From Streptococcus caballi DSM 19004 (GTDB lineage: Bacteria; Bacillota; Bacilli; Lactobacillales; Streptococcaceae), in contig NZ_KB904062.1 of assembly GCF_000379985.1 (NCBI RefSeq), positions 164,829 through 228,828 on the forward strand: a stretch of 64,000 bases of DNA, given 5' to 3'. The notes beneath the pieces were generated by a model that was given only the letters and a program-made list of their open reading frames with translations, had not been told where the DNA came from and ran no database searches. Each line of letters opens with the position of its first letter. The stretch's first letter is position 1. Positions 49,563-59,442 of the stretch are shown here, one piece after another. The position numbers and the translations under genes were made by a program.

Positions 49563-50777
49563 TTAGTTATACTTGCGGCGGCGACTCATTTTGGCGTTTA
49601 TCTTTAGCTCATTAGCCTTTTCACGTTGGTAAGCCATGGATAATATCAAGCCCACACCTATCAAGTTAGAAATCAAGGAACTACCACCCTTGGAAATAAA
49701 AGGCAAGGGGATGCCAGTCAACGGTAAAATTCCTATAGCCGCACCGATATTTTCAAAAATATGAAAGAGGATCATCATGATAAAGCCTATTGAAATAAAG
49801 GTATAAAAACGATTATTGAACAGAAAAGTCACGCGCAACATACGGTAGATTAAAAGCAAATACAGCATCAAAATTGCTGCGCTACCAATAAAACCGAAAT
49901 TTTCAGCAATGACAGTGAAAATCATGTCACTTTCTCTGACCGGAACTGACAAATCCAATTGATTAAAACCTTTCCCTGTCAAGCCACCTGTCCCAATCGA
50001 AATCATGCCCTGCGTCTGCTGGTAAGCGATCGTTTTGGCATAACTAAAAGGATCTAGCCAAGCAGCAATCCGGTTAATCTGATAAGTATCCATTCCAAGC
50101 TGATGGAGGAAAGTCTTCCCCTGATCGGTAGAAAAGATAAACAGGAAGATTCCTAGACTCAAACCTGCGACCAAGACAACTGGCAAGATAATCCACCAAG
50201 AAATTCCCGCAACGACGATCATCCCTGCTAGAATGGCCAGAAAGACCAAAGCCGTTCCCAAATCCTTCTGTAGTCCCAGAAAAAGCATAACAGGCAGCGT
50301 TACAAGAAAATACCAACCCAGCAACTTCCAATCATCTTGAAGCATCTCACGATCTTTCCCTTGTTGGAAGGAAACCGTGATTCTAGCCAACATCAAAATA
50401 TAAGAGATTTTCATAAATTCTGACGGCTGAAAAAGGGTCACTGAACCAATGGTCACCCAGTTTTTGGCGCCTGTCGAAGCAACTAATTCTGGACTGTAAA
50501 AAACCAAAGGCAATATCATCAAGGATAGCCCTAATCCATAGAGATAGGGCGTCAATTTCCATAAAAACTCTGTATTGAAAAGCATAACAACAAAGGCAAC
50601 TATCACTCCCAAAACAATCCAAGCCACCTGCTGTATCATGACAGTGCCCAAACTAGATGCATAATCATGCAAGGTCGCGACATAAAGTGCTGCCAATCCT
50701 ATCAGGAGTAGAAAAAAAACAGGTAGAATTATTGAATAATCAATCCTGTTATCAATTGAATATCTCTTTTTCGCCAT
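49563..50777 (-). CDS. rodA: RodA, SEDS peptidoglycan glycosyltransferase
   Basis: A 404-residue SEDS protein with ten transmembrane helices; with its partner PBP it polymerises lipid II for peripheral (elongation) cell-wall growth. Signatures: LGLQKDLGTALVFLAILAGM with the catalytic Asp region, QQTQGMISIGTGGLTGKGF, ESDMIFTVIAENFGFIG and the C-terminal LTGIPLPFISKGGSS. Placement next to the HAD-gyrB-ezrA block is as in S. pneumoniae, where this gene is rodA rather than ftsW. It ends in a basic tail. Confidence 0.93.
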   Translation of the reverse strand: MAKKRYSIDNRIDYSIILPVFFLLLIGLAALYVATLHDYASSLGTVMIQQVAWIVLGVIVAFVVMLFNTEFLWKLTPYLYGLGLSLMILPLVFYSPELVASTGAKNWVTIGSVTLFQPSEFMKISYILMLARITVSFQQGKDREMLQDDWKLLGWYFLVTLPVMLFLGLQKDLGTALVFLAILAGMIVVAGISWWIILPVVLVAGLSLGIFLFIFSTDQGKTFLHQLGMDTYQINRIAAWLDPFSYAKTIAYQQTQGMISIGTGGLTGKGFNQLDLSVPVRESDMIFTVIAENFGFIGSAAILMLYLLLIYRMLRVTFLFNNRFYTFISIGFIMMILFHIFENIGAAIGILPLTGIPLPFISKGGSSLISNLIGVGLILSMAYQREKANELKINAKMSRRRKYN

Positions 50778-50806
50778 AACATATCCTTTAATTTCTGATA
50801 GAAAAT

Positions 50807-50815
50807 ATTATACCA
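50807..50815 (-). promoter_or_regulatory. rodA promoter (extended -10)
   Basis: TGGTATAAT on the minus strand (50815-50807), 29 nt before the rodA start. The -35 region is weak. Confidence 0.65.
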
Positions 50816-50907
50816 CGTTTTGACTTGACTGAACCAAAAATAAACAGACTTTATTCTGAAATTGTTTCCAATAATTCCCAATAAATACAAGCTCATGAAA
50901 AATAAAA

Positions 50908-51030
50908 GTACCCCGAAAGGTAGACAAAAAATCTAAGATTTGGGGTGCTTTCTGATGAAAATGACTTGCGAAAACAAGCTAAGAATTCATGATGCTGTAA
51001 GCATTCATTCTATCAGTCTTAAGGTATTTT
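50908..51030 (+). mobile_element. 5' scrap of an IS3-family element
   Basis: Sequence from 50908 repeats the left end of the intact IS at 48.1 kb (GTACCCCGAAAGGTAGAC and the following inverted repeat). It continues into a degenerate OrfA start, MKMTCENKLRIHDAVSIHS. Similarity fades near 51030. Confidence 0.75.
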
Positions 51031-51074
51031 CAACTGTCACGATTTGGAGATGTTATTAGCTAGTAACCAAAAAA

Positions 51075-51093
51075 AGCCTTGAAAACCAAGGCT
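51075..51093 (-). terminator. tRNA-Arg terminator
   Basis: AGCCTTG pairs with CAAGGCT around a 5-nt loop, followed on the minus strand by a run of seven T, 17 nt after the tRNA. Confidence 0.9.
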
Positions 51094-51109
51094 CAGAAGC
51101 TGTTTACCA

Positions 51110-51181
51110 TGACCCCTGCCGGAATCGAACCAGCAATTACTCCTTAGGAGGGAGTTGTTATATCCATTGAACTAAGGGGTC
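51110..51181 (-). tRNA. tRNA-Arg (anticodon CCT)
   Basis: Read on the minus strand: acceptor GACCCCT pairs with AGGGGTC, discriminator A. The anticodon stem is ACTCC/GGAGT with loop CTCCTAA, and the T arm has TTCGATTC. Anticodon CCU reads AGG. The 3' CCA is not encoded. It lies about 50 nt downstream of rplS, as in many streptococci. Confidence 0.95.
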
Positions 51182-51230
51182 TTATGAAAAAATCTGCCAC
51201 GAGGACAGATCCTTTACCGAAATAATCAAA

Positions 51231-51578
51231 TTATTTGCGGATTTCTTTGATACGTGCAGCTTTACCTTGCAAGGCACGCAAGTAGTAAAGTTTAGCACGG
51301 CGGACTTTACCGTAGCGAATTACTTCAATCTTATCAACACGTGGAGTGTGGATTGGGAAAGTACGTTCTACACCGATACCGCTTGAAATTTTACGAACTG
51401 TGTACATTTCTGAGATCCCTTGACCTTTGCGTGAAATAACCACACCTTCAAAGACCTGAATACGTTCACGAGTACCTTCAACAACTTTCGCGTGAACGCG
51501 GACAGTGTCACCAGGGCGGAATGATGGGATGTCAGTACGAAGTTGACCTTCAGTCAAACTTTGGATTAATGGATTCAT
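51231..51578 (-). CDS. rplS: Ribosomal protein L19
   Basis: L19 (115 residues) lies at the 30S-50S interface. Start [20 protein letters not shown] and end [19 protein letters not shown] are typical. Ribosome site GGAG. Preceded by a probable L19 autoregulatory leader. Confidence 0.98.
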   Translation of the reverse strand: MNPLIQSLTEGQLRTDIPSFRPGDTVRVHAKVVEGTRERIQVFEGVVISRKGQGISEMYTVRKISSGIGVERTFPIHTPRVDKIEVIRYGKVRRAKLYYLRALQGKAARIKEIRK

Positions 51579-51591
51579 TTATTTTTCTCCT

Positions 51592-51658
51592 ATCTTACTA
51601 ATCATAAGGTGCTTGTCCCAGCGGATTAGCGGTTATTTTCGTGTGTCCATTACACACT
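51592..51658 (-). ncRNA. Probable L19 leader (ribosomal protein autoregulatory RNA)
   Basis: The rplS 5' untranslated region forms two hairpins: GTGTG/CACAC (51657-51641) and CTAATC/GATTAG (51629-51598), a layout like the Firmicutes L19 leader. L19 binding would repress its own expression. Assignment by eye only. Confidence 0.45.
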
Positions 51659-51664
51659 TTTAAC

Positions 51665-51693
51665 ATTTTATCAAAAATGGCTGGCGCTGTAAA
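51665..51693 (-). promoter_or_regulatory. rplS promoter
   Basis: Minus strand TTTACA (51693-51688), 17 nt including TGA before TAAAAT (51670-51665); extended -10 type. Confidence 0.7.
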
Positions 51694-51712
51694 GTCAAAG
51701 CTAACAATATTT

Positions 51713-52933
51713 TCAATTTTCGCGGATTTTTTGCCCTGCATAGATAGAAGCTCTGCAATTAACCAAATAAGCAAAAACCACCGCTATGAAAAAGTAAGGG
51801 GTGTTGGCAAAGCCGAAGACCTCTCCTCCGATGAAAATAGGGGCTAGGAGGGTGTTGGTCGCCGCACCAAAGACACTGATGTAGCCCGCTGCAGCCACCA
51901 GCTCTGCTGGTAAACCAAAATAGCCTGCCAAGAAGGCTCCCAGAGACGCCCCAGTAGCAAAGAGTGGCGTTACCTCACCGCCTTGGAAGCCTAGACAAAG
52001 TGTCAGAACAGTCAAAATCAGTTTAAAAAGCCAATCGTAAGCAAAAATAGGCTGTCCGCCAAAAGCCGCATCAATCAGGTTAGTTCCCAAACCAGAATAA
52101 CGCCCTTTAAAGAGCAGGAAGAAAATCGCGCTTAAAACAAGACTTCCTGCCAAAATACGGTAGTAGGGATTTTTGACCAGTGTGGCCTTTTGTTTGGCAT
52201 AGGCCAAAAAAGAAGCAAAGAGTGACCCGACCAGACCAAAAATCAAACCCAGCACTGCCATTTTGGAAAAAGTCACAGCATCCATAGTGAGATATGTCGA
52301 GACAAGGTAGGAGAATTTTTCCAGTCCCAAGGCGTGCGAGGTCCAGCTAGCAACAAAGGAAGCTAGCACCGCAGGCAGCAGAGCTACTAGATTTAGATTG
52401 CCTAGAACAAGGACTTCAAGAGCAAAGAATACAGCTGCTATGGGTGTTTGAAATAGTCCTGCAAAACCAGCTGCCATCCCTGTCAGCAAGAAAATCTGGG
52501 ATTTATTGGGCACCTTGATATAGCGACTGAGATGATGAGAAAGGGCAGCACCTAGCTGAACCGCAACACCTTCTCTGCCAGCACTACCACCAAATAAATG
52601 AGTCAACCAGGTTGTCAGGGTTACCAGCGGAATGAGGCGCAGAGGAATCTCGTCATCTTCCTCATGACCAACCTTGAAGACCAAGCCCATGCCTTGACTG
52701 GCCTTCCCACCAAATCGCTGATAAAGATAAACAATCACCAAACCGGCTAGCCCCAAAAAAGGAATCAGGTAAGGAAAATACTGACTTCTCACATCTCCCA
52801 GCCACAAAAGTGTCCGACCAAAAATGGTATCAACGACCCCGACAGCCAGCCCTACCAAGATAGCTGAGAAAACCAGCTGTACATAAACAAGAGAAGAGGG
52901 TCTTGTGCTCTCTTTAATATTTTTTAAATTCAT
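51713..52933 (-). CDS. CLC-family transporter, likely fluoride type (CLC-F)
   Basis: A 406-residue CLC membrane protein with about 10-12 helices. The motif LFGGSAGREGVAVQLGAALSH contains the gating glutamate in GREG followed by VAVQ-L-G, the form seen in the CLC-F fluoride/proton antiporters rather than the GKEGP of chloride CLCs. Length near 400 and lack of CBS domains also fit. A plain chloride channel remains possible. It follows chorismate mutase closely; ATG 52933 is preferred over an upstream TTG because of a GAGAGAG site. Confidence 0.8.
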   Translation of the reverse strand: MNLKNIKESTRPSSLVYVQLVFSAILVGLAVGVVDTIFGRTLLWLGDVRSQYFPYLIPFLGLAGLVIVYLYQRFGGKASQGMGLVFKVGHEEDDEIPLRLIPLVTLTTWLTHLFGGSAGREGVAVQLGAALSHHLSRYIKVPNKSQIFLLTGMAAGFAGLFQTPIAAVFFALEVLVLGNLNLVALLPAVLASFVASWTSHALGLEKFSYLVSTYLTMDAVTFSKMAVLGLIFGLVGSLFASFLAYAKQKATLVKNPYYRILAGSLVLSAIFFLLFKGRYSGLGTNLIDAAFGGQPIFAYDWLFKLILTVLTLCLGFQGGEVTPLFATGASLGAFLAGYFGLPAELVAAAGYISVFGAATNTLLAPIFIGGEVFGFANTPYFFIAVVFAYLVNCRASIYAGQKIREN

Positions 52934-52947
52934 GCCGGCACTCTCTC

Positions 52948-53214
52948 TCAATTCAACTTGGACTGCTGGTAATCACGGGAGTTCTTCATGATGTCCGCAA
53001 AGGTGTTGACAATGGTATCTTCAAAGTCTTTGTTGACAACGCGGCTGGCAACTTTTGCCAGCACTGCTTCTTCACGCGCCGTATCTAAGATCGGTTTTCC
53101 CGTTTCTTTCTTAAAGGCCGTGACCCGAGTAACCAAGTCCATGCGTTTTTCCAGCAGCGCCACCAATTCTTTATCCAAGGCATCAATATCCTGACGAATG
53201 AGGTTTAAATCCAT
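52948..53214 (-). CDS. Chorismate mutase, AroQ type
   Basis: An 88-residue all-helical chorismate mutase converting chorismate to prephenate for Phe and Tyr synthesis. Residues LIRQDIDALDKELVALLEKRMDL, VTAFKKETGKPILDTAREEAVL and the last helix carry the conserved Arg, Lys and Glu of the AroQ fold. The operon TVP38-chorismate mutase-CLC is an odd mixture but is seen in streptococci. Confidence 0.93.
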   Translation of the reverse strand: MDLNLIRQDIDALDKELVALLEKRMDLVTRVTAFKKETGKPILDTAREEAVLAKVASRVVNKDFEDTIVNTFADIMKNSRDYQQSKLN

Positions 53215-53221
53215 CTTTATT

Positions 53222-53902
53222 CTATTCCTTTTTTCTTTTTTTGAACAGCATCACAAGTAGATAGGCTAGTACAACAATACTTAACAAGATCAAGAGACGC
53301 TTAACATTTCCAGCGATAATAGCATCGCCGCCTAGGGCATAGATGAGGCTGGTCGGTAAAACGCCTAGGCTGGCACAAATCAGCCAGTTGCGCCAAGGAA
53401 TTTTCATCTCAGCAATAGCATAGTTGAGCACAACCGTCGGAAAAATGGGAAGCATATAACCAAAGATCAGACCCAAATCCCGATTTTGGTAGCTCCGCAA
53501 TTCATCCAAGTGTCCCTTAAGCTTACTGTCGTGATCACCCATGTCAATTCTTTCAATAACCTTGATAAAAAGAAAATTACCTAAGACATTGCTGGTCAAA
53601 TTCATCAAGAAACCTATCAAGGGACCGTAAACCACTCCATTAAAAACAGCAAAAGGAGCATTGGACATAAAGGGCACCGCGGCCATAGAGGACGTTAAGA
53701 GCATCAAAATCAAAAAATTCAGTGGTGTCCGTTTTCTCAGCTGACCAGTCACATCTACTAGTTTCTTTTCAGATTCCAGTAAATCTCCAATCAATTCCCG
53801 ATGGCTGTGCAGATAAATGCCTATTGAAAGGACAAGCACCAACAGGCCCAATCCTACCAAAATTTTGCGCAAGTCTCTATACCTAAGATGTCGTTTTTTC
53901 AT
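53222..53902 (-). CDS. TVP38/TMEM64 (DedA-like) membrane protein
   Basis: A 226-residue membrane protein of the SNARE-associated/VTT fold: MTSN-type FNGVVYGPLIGFLMNLTSNVLGNFLF, YMLPIFPTVVLNYAIAEMKIPWRNW and four or five hydrophobic helices. Members are linked to lipid scrambling and membrane homeostasis; the exact role is unknown. First gene of the operon with chorismate mutase and the CLC protein. Confidence 0.88.
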   Translation of the reverse strand: MKKRHLRYRDLRKILVGLGLLVLVLSIGIYLHSHRELIGDLLESEKKLVDVTGQLRKRTPLNFLILMLLTSSMAAVPFMSNAPFAVFNGVVYGPLIGFLMNLTSNVLGNFLFIKVIERIDMGDHDSKLKGHLDELRSYQNRDLGLIFGYMLPIFPTVVLNYAIAEMKIPWRNWLICASLGVLPTSLIYALGGDAIIAGNVKRLLILLSIVVLAYLLVMLFKKRKKE

Positions 53903-53957
53903 ACTCCTACATTATAAAGAAATCTACGACGCTTTTCAAGGCGGATAATATCTGACA

Positions 53958-55338
53958 TCAGACGATGGAGCCTTCCATACTCACATTGATGAGAGCATTC
54001 ATTTCAACCGCATACTCCATTGGTAATTCCTTGGTGATGGGCTCCATGAATCCATTGACAATCATGGCTGTGGCCTCTTCCTCTGCAATACCTCGGCTCA
54101 TCATGTAGTAAAGCTGGTCTTCAGACGCCTTAGAAACCTTGACTTCATGTTCCAGCAACACATAAGAATTATGGATTTCATTGAAAGGAATAGTGTCTGA
54201 GCTGGATAAGTCATCCATGAGGATGGTATCGCACGCGATATGAGACTTGGGAATTCTTGCCGAATTTAACTTGACCACGATAATCAGTCTTACCACCATC
54301 CTTGGCAACTGACTTAAAAATCAAGGCTGATAAGGTATAGGGAGCATTATGGAAGACCTTGCAGCCCATCTTGACTATAGTTAGCAAAAGCCATGAAGAG
54401 AACAGTTGGGCGGGCGAGAGCTCCACGTAAAATAGAACAAGGGTATTTCTTCATATTGGCCTTGCTGCCCAGATTCCCATCAATCCACTCTAACGTGCCA
54501 TTCTCATCCACCACACCGTGCTCGGTCACAAGATTATAAACATTATCAGACCAATTTTGCATGGTTGTATAGAGGAAATAAGCATCGCGTTTGACAAAAA
54601 TCTCTACGGTCGCTACGGGCAGGCTGTTGGAAGAGTAGCTAGGTGCTGTACAAGCCCCTTCAATGTACTGGATGGAGAATCCTTCGTCCACTATAATCAA
54701 GCTGCGTTCAAACTGTCCAGCGTTTTCACCATTGATGCGGAAGTAAGTTTGCACAAGAATATCACAATGCACCACCTTAGGTACATAGATAAAGGTGCCG
54801 CCAGACTAAACGGCTCCGTTGAGCACCGCAAATTTGCTCTGCGTTAGATACCAGGGTACCGAAGTATTCCTTGACCAGATCAGGGTATTTTTGTATTGCC
54901 GTATCAGTGTCAGTAAAGACGATGCCTTGTTTTTGAAATTCCTTCTTCATCTTGTGGCAGACTACTTCAGCTTCGTACTGAGCAACAGCTTCCGACAGGT
55001 AATGACGCTCTGCCTCTGGAATTTCCAAACATTCTAAGGTTGCCTTGATACTGTCTGGCACATCATCCCAGCTCCGCACCTTATCCCCTGCATAGCGTTA
55101 GTAATAAATGACATCATCAAAATTGATGCCCGACAAATCCGATCCCCAATCAGGGAAGGGGGGTTGTGGAAAAGTTCCAGTGAGTGCAGGCGATAATCCA
55201 ACATCCACTGTGGCTCATTTTTAACCTCAGAAATCTTGCGGACAATCTCCTCAGTCTGTGCCCCTTACCCGTCGTGTATAAAGGCTTGACATCATCGTGA
55301 AAACCAAAATCGTAATCTCTATTGCAACCATATTTCAC
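53958..55338 (-). pseudogene. sufB: Heavily mutated sufB (Fe-S cluster scaffold)
   Basis: The whole SufB can be traced but in at least five frames: [18 protein letters not shown] (from 55338), [23 protein letters not shown] with IVFTDTDTAIQKYPDLVKEY, YFRINGENAGQFERSLIIVD with NWSDNVYNLVTEHG, and the C-terminal [20 protein letters not shown] with [15 protein letters not shown]. Stops and indels separate these. SufB normally assembles Fe-S clusters with SufC and SufD; none of sufC, D, S or U is in this window. Either a redundant copy or the locus was lost. Confidence 0.92.
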
Positions 55339-55496
55339 CTCTTTCTAGGCATTGGATCTGATTAACTCTCAGAATGTCGCTGGCAGAAGTTTATGCTAAT
55401 TAATCTTGTCTCACAAACCAAAATCTTTATAGAGTCATGTCGTCAGTCCTATGATACTCCTTTTAGCGTCTTTTTCACTTATCAAGACTAGAAAAA

Positions 55497-55516
55497 AGAG
55501 TGGCCACTACCACTCT
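55497..55516 (-). terminator. Flavodoxin terminator
   Basis: AGAGTGG pairs with CCACTCT around a 6-nt loop, followed on the minus strand by six T. Confidence 0.85.
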
Positions 55517-55529
55517 CCTTCTACTTTGA

Positions 55530-55973
55530 TTATCCGACTTTCGCTGAGATTTGTTCAGCAAAGTTTTCAAGATTTTCAATGTCTTCATCTTCTGCTGCCA
55601 AGTCAACCTTGACCGAATCAGCACCCTTGGTAGCCCCTGTCAAAGCAAATTGGTTCTCAAACTCATCAACTGATTGGCAAAAATAATCATAGAAAGTATC
55701 GCCTGAACCAACGACACCATAGATTTTTCCTGACAAGTTCACATCAGCCAAGTCTTCATAGAAATCAACGATTTCATCAGGCAACTCCCCATCACCATAA
55801 GTGTAGGTCGCTACAATAGCAACATCAGCATCCTCAAAATCAGCTGCATCCACCGTCGTACACTCGTCAATATCTACTGTGTGGCCTAATTCTTCTAACT
55901 TATTTCCAACAATATCAGCAATCTCTTCAGTATTCCCTGTCATGCTGGCATAGACAATCTTCACTAAAGCCAT
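55530..55973 (-). CDS. Flavodoxin
   Basis: A 147-residue short-chain flavodoxin. The FMN phosphate loop is VYASMTGNTEEIAD; the flavin-stacking loops are VATYTYGDGELPDE and VGSGDTFYDYFCQS. Very acidic, as expected for an electron carrier. The start at 55973 has a perfect GGAGG site; a start 12 nt upstream overlaps it. Partners may be ribonucleotide reductase or isoprenoid enzymes. Confidence 0.95.
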   Translation of the reverse strand: MALVKIVYASMTGNTEEIADIVGNKLEELGHTVDIDECTTVDAADFEDADVAIVATYTYGDGELPDEIVDFYEDLADVNLSGKIYGVVGSGDTFYDYFCQSVDEFENQFALTGATKGADSVKVDLAAEDEDIENLENFAEQISAKVG

Positions 55974-56014
55974 AATATCCTCCAAAGATAAATTACTATT
56001 ATTTTACCACATTT

Positions 56015-57034
56015 TTACAGGAATGGTGCATATAATTTGTCAATTTGGGACAATAGCTGCGCTTTTTGAGACTCGCTAGTGAAGGAAGCACGAATGGCAT
56101 TTTGATTATAGGCCAAAAACTCAGCTACGCTTGTATCAAAATAATCCACAAAGTGTCCGTATTCCTTGGTCAAATTCGTGTCAGATACCGTTCTGTTGTC
56201 CGTATTTATGGTGATGTTGACACCAGCTTCTTTTAATTCCAGATAGGGAAAGTCTGCTAGACTTGGGGCTGCCTTGGTTTGTAGATTACTAGTCAGACAG
56301 AGCTCGGCTGTCGCACCTTGTTTGACAAATTCTTTGATAAGATCAGGTTGATTATGGATGGCTGTGACGTGCCCCAAACGCTTGATGCCCATAGCAAGAG
56401 TATCTGCGATATGGTTTGAGCAGCCGCACTCACCAGCATGGAGGGTCATGGGATAGCCAGTCGCCTGAACTTGTTCAATCAGCTCAGCTATTGCCGCAGG
56501 CGGAAAACCATGCTCGTCACCCGCAAAGTCAAAGCCTACCAGACCTTGAGGCGCTAGGTCAGCAACATGTGACAAGATGTCTCGAGTTACCGCAGGATCA
56601 GACTGACGCATGCCACAGACTAGAAGCTTAGCCACAAGACCAAAGTCTGCTTCTGCCTGCTGCAAGCCAGCGAGAACGGCCTCAACTGTCTCTGTCGCAG
56701 TCAAAGCCCCGTCCATGGAAAGTTCGGGCGCAAAGCGAATCTCCGTGTAGATCACTTCCTCGGCCGCAGCCTGAGATGCCACATCATAGGCAGCTAAAGT
56801 CAAGGCTTCCTTGGTCTGCAAGAGCGGGCGGACAAAGTCAAAGGTCTTGAGATAATCCATAAGGTTTTCGACATGGTCAGGGGCGGTAACGATTGCTTTC
56901 AGCTCCCTATCAGTCTCTGGAAGCGCAATGCCAGCCATATCAGCCAGCTTGCGGATAGCCTCCATAGAAAGCGAACCGTCCAAATGACAATGTAGTTCGG
57001 TTTTAGCTAGATTTTTCAACAATGATTTGTCCAC
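56015..57034 (-). CDS. add: Adenosine deaminase
   Basis: Add hydrolyses adenosine to inosine. The 339-residue TIM barrel has the zinc motif ELHCHLDGS, the substrate-binding [11 protein letters not shown], the zinc/acid region MTLHAGECG and the terminal [13 protein letters not shown], where the Asp pair binds metal and substrate. The start is probably GTG at 57034, preceded by GAAGGAG at 7 nt; the frame runs further to a TTG that lies in the ribosome site. No partner genes. Confidence 0.94.
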   Translation of the reverse strand: MDKSLLKNLAKTELHCHLDGSLSMEAIRKLADMAGIALPETDRELKAIVTAPDHVENLMDYLKTFDFVRPLLQTKEALTLAAYDVASQAAAEEVIYTEIRFAPELSMDGALTATETVEAVLAGLQQAEADFGLVAKLLVCGMRQSDPAVTRDILSHVADLAPQGLVGFDFAGDEHGFPPAAIAELIEQVQATGYPMTLHAGECGCSNHIADTLAMGIKRLGHVTAIHNQPDLIKEFVKQGATAELCLTSNLQTKAAPSLADFPYLELKEAGVNITINTDNRTVSDTNLTKEYGHFVDYFDTSVAEFLAYNQNAIRASFTSESQKAQLLSQIDKLYAPFL

Positions 57035-57059
57035 AATATTCTCCTTCAAAGTATTTTTA

Positions 57060-57463
57060 CTATCTTAACATAAAATCTCAAGAATTCAAGACAAAATCTT
57101 CTAAAAAAACGAACATTAAGCCCAACCTCAACCTTTTCTCCCTTTCATTAAGCGCAGCTGCGCTACTGATAAAACTTTTTAATCGGTAAACCTTTGTATT
57201 ACCCTCGCCTAATGACTAGTTTACTTGGCAATACCCGTTAGGGAGCTGGGCTAAGTCTGCTTCTGTCTGTCAAATCTTCTGACAATCTGCTAGCAGTTGA
57301 CTAATGACCGTTAAAAATTTTGAGGGCTTGCCGCAGGTTTGAAAATCATTGTCAGCAGCAAGCGGGACACTGATTAGGCATCATCGTAGCACATCTTTGA
57401 AATTCTTTGCCATTTTTGCTAGGATAAGACCTAGAAAAGACACAATATAGAGGAGGACACAAA
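57060..57463. other. Intergenic region without recognised gene
   Basis: About 400 nt between divergent genes. It contains a GCGCAGCTGCGC palindrome (57153-57164) and stretches resembling the degenerate repeat family (TTAAAAATTTTGAGGGCTTG). No open frame with coding character was found. Confidence 0.5.
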
Positions 57464-58264
57464 ATGTCAGACTACCAACTTCCTAAAGTATGGGAAAGCC
57501 CTACCAGCATGGGCGGTGCTTGGGGCGGGCTTAATCAACCAACAGCGGGCGCTCGTTTTGAACAAAAGTTACCTCGTGGGGATAAGCCTTTCCAACTTTA
57601 TTCACTGGGAACACCAAATGGCATCAAGGCGACCATTATGTTTGAAGAACTAAAAGAACTTGGCGTGACTGAGGCAGATTATGACCTCTATAAGATTGCT
57701 ATCGGAGATGGAGACCAATTTGGTTCAGACTTCGTCGCCATCAATCCGAACTCTAAAATTCCTGCCCTGCTTGACCAGTCAGGTGACACGGACATTCGCG
57801 TTTTTGAGTCAGCTAATATCCTACTCTACCTGGCGGAGAAATTCGGCAAACTCATTCCGACTGATTCTGCTGAGCGTACTGAAGTCCTCAACTGGCTCTT
57901 CTGGCAAACAGGCGCAGCTCCCTTCTTAGGTGGTGGCTTTGGTCACTTCTTCCACTATGCGCCAGAAAAGATTGAGTACGCCATAAACCGCTTTGCTATG
58001 GAAGCCAAGCGCCAACTTGACCTCTTGGACAAGGAATTGGCAAGCAAGCCTTATATCGCTGGGGCGGAATATAGCATAGCTGATATTGCTATTTGGTCTT
58101 GGTATGGTCGACTGGCGCAGGACAAAATCTGGGATCGGGCAGGCATATTCCTTAATGTCAAGGAATATAAGAACTTGCAGGCTTGGACAGAAAAAATTGC
58201 CAAACGCTCTGCCGTCAAACGCGGATTGGAAGCCAACTACAAACCTATCAATAATAGCCTTTGA
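57464..58264 (+). CDS. YghU-type glutathione S-transferase family protein
   Basis: A 266-residue nu-class GST like E. coli YghU, which binds two glutathiones and has disulfide-bond reductase activity. Typical are the long N-terminal part VWESPTSMGGAWGGLNQPTAG before the thioredoxin domain (PFQLYSLGTPNGIKATIMFEEL), the GSH-binding NPNSKIPALLD..RVFESANILLYLAEKFG and the helical domain FGHFFHYAP. Strong ribosome site GGAGGA. It fits with gor at 21-22 kb. Confidence 0.92.
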   Translation: MSDYQLPKVWESPTSMGGAWGGLNQPTAGARFEQKLPRGDKPFQLYSLGTPNGIKATIMFEELKELGVTEADYDLYKIAIGDGDQFGSDFVAINPNSKIPALLDQSGDTDIRVFESANILLYLAEKFGKLIPTDSAERTEVLNWLFWQTGAAPFLGGGFGHFFHYAPEKIEYAINRFAMEAKRQLDLLDKELASKPYIAGAEYSIADIAIWSWYGRLAQDKIWDRAGIFLNVKEYKNLQAWTEKIAKRSAVKRGLEANYKPINNSL

Positions 58265-58474
58265 AATAGACTCATTTAGCTTGATTCTAGTACTTACTAG
58301 CCAATTGACTTTGTTGCTGTCGACTAAAGCGATTAATGTCTCAAAAGATGCAGACCTATTGCAAACCGAGTTAAGGAAATAAAAAAAGATAAGCTGACTG
58401 AATATATGAATCAGTCTATCAGCTAGATGGGCTCTTTCATGCTTTAATGGAGAAAAAGTTTAAGAAAGACAATT

Positions 58475-59407
58475 ATGACAATATTTGAACAGATTTTAGA
58501 AAAAATTAAAACCTACGATACCATTATCATTCATCGCCACATGAGGCCTGACCCAGATGCTTTAGGTTCTCAAGTTGGACTCAAGGAGGTTATCAAGCAC
58601 AATTTTCCTCAAAAGAAAGTGCTGGCGACAGGATTCAATGAGCCAACTCTGACTTGGATTACCACTATGGACGAGGTCGCAGATAGCGATTTTGAGGGAT
58701 CTTTGGTCATCGTAACTGACACAGCCAACACGCCACGGATTGATGACAGCCGCTATACTAGAGGTGACTTCCTCATCAAGATTGACCACCATCCCAACGA
58801 CGACGTATACGGCGATATTGTTCATGTGGACACGGCGGCTTCCAGCGCCAGCGAAATCGTAACAGATTTCGCCCTGACCACTGGTCTGGAACTTTCAAAC
58901 GAAGCTGCCCGCCTGCTTTATAATGGCATCGTGGGCGATACTGGTCGCTTCCTCTATCCTGCGACTACCAGCAAGACCATGGCCATTGCCAGTAAACTGC
59001 GTGAGTACGACTTTGACTTCTCTAGTATGGCCCGCCAAATGGACAGCTTCTCCTTCAAAATTGCTAAACTTCAAGGCTTCGTCTTTGATAATCTTGAAGT
59101 CGATGAAAGTGGGGCTGCGCGTGTCATTCTGACTCAGGAAAACATGAAAAAATACGAGGTCACCGATGCCGAAACATCTGCTATCGTTGGCACACCAGGA
59201 AAAATTGACATCGTTGAATCATGGGCTATCTTTGTGGAACAGCCAGACGGTCACTACCGTGTTCGCCTGCGCAGCAAAACGGCTGTCATCAATGACATCG
59301 CCAAACGCCATGACGGTGGTGGGCACCCTCTAGCCAGCGGAGCCAATTCCTACAGCCTAGAAGAAAACGACCAAATTTACCAAGAAATCAAAGATTTGCT
59401 CAAATAA
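58475..59407 (+). CDS. DHH/DHHA1 phosphoesterase, Pde2/NrnA type
   Basis: A 310-residue DHH enzyme: motif I HRHMRPDPDALGSQ, motif II VTDTAN, the DHH motif KIDHHPNDD, the fourth motif YNGIVGDTGRF and the DHHA1 loop RHDGGGHPLASGA. Pneumococcal Pde2, of the same length and also next to rpmE2, cleaves pApA made from c-di-AMP, and the family degrades nanoRNA and pAp. Role here inferred from synteny. c-di-AMP turnover would affect KimA at 5.8 kb. Confidence 0.9.
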   Translation: MTIFEQILEKIKTYDTIIIHRHMRPDPDALGSQVGLKEVIKHNFPQKKVLATGFNEPTLTWITTMDEVADSDFEGSLVIVTDTANTPRIDDSRYTRGDFLIKIDHHPNDDVYGDIVHVDTAASSASEIVTDFALTTGLELSNEAARLLYNGIVGDTGRFLYPATTSKTMAIASKLREYDFDFSSMARQMDSFSFKIAKLQGFVFDNLEVDESGAARVILTQENMKKYEVTDAETSAIVGTPGKIDIVESWAIFVEQPDGHYRVRLRSKTAVINDIAKRHDGGGHPLASGANSYSLEENDQIYQEIKDLLK

Positions 59408-59442
59408 GTTCTCCATATAAGACAAAAAATGGTGTAAAAGTC

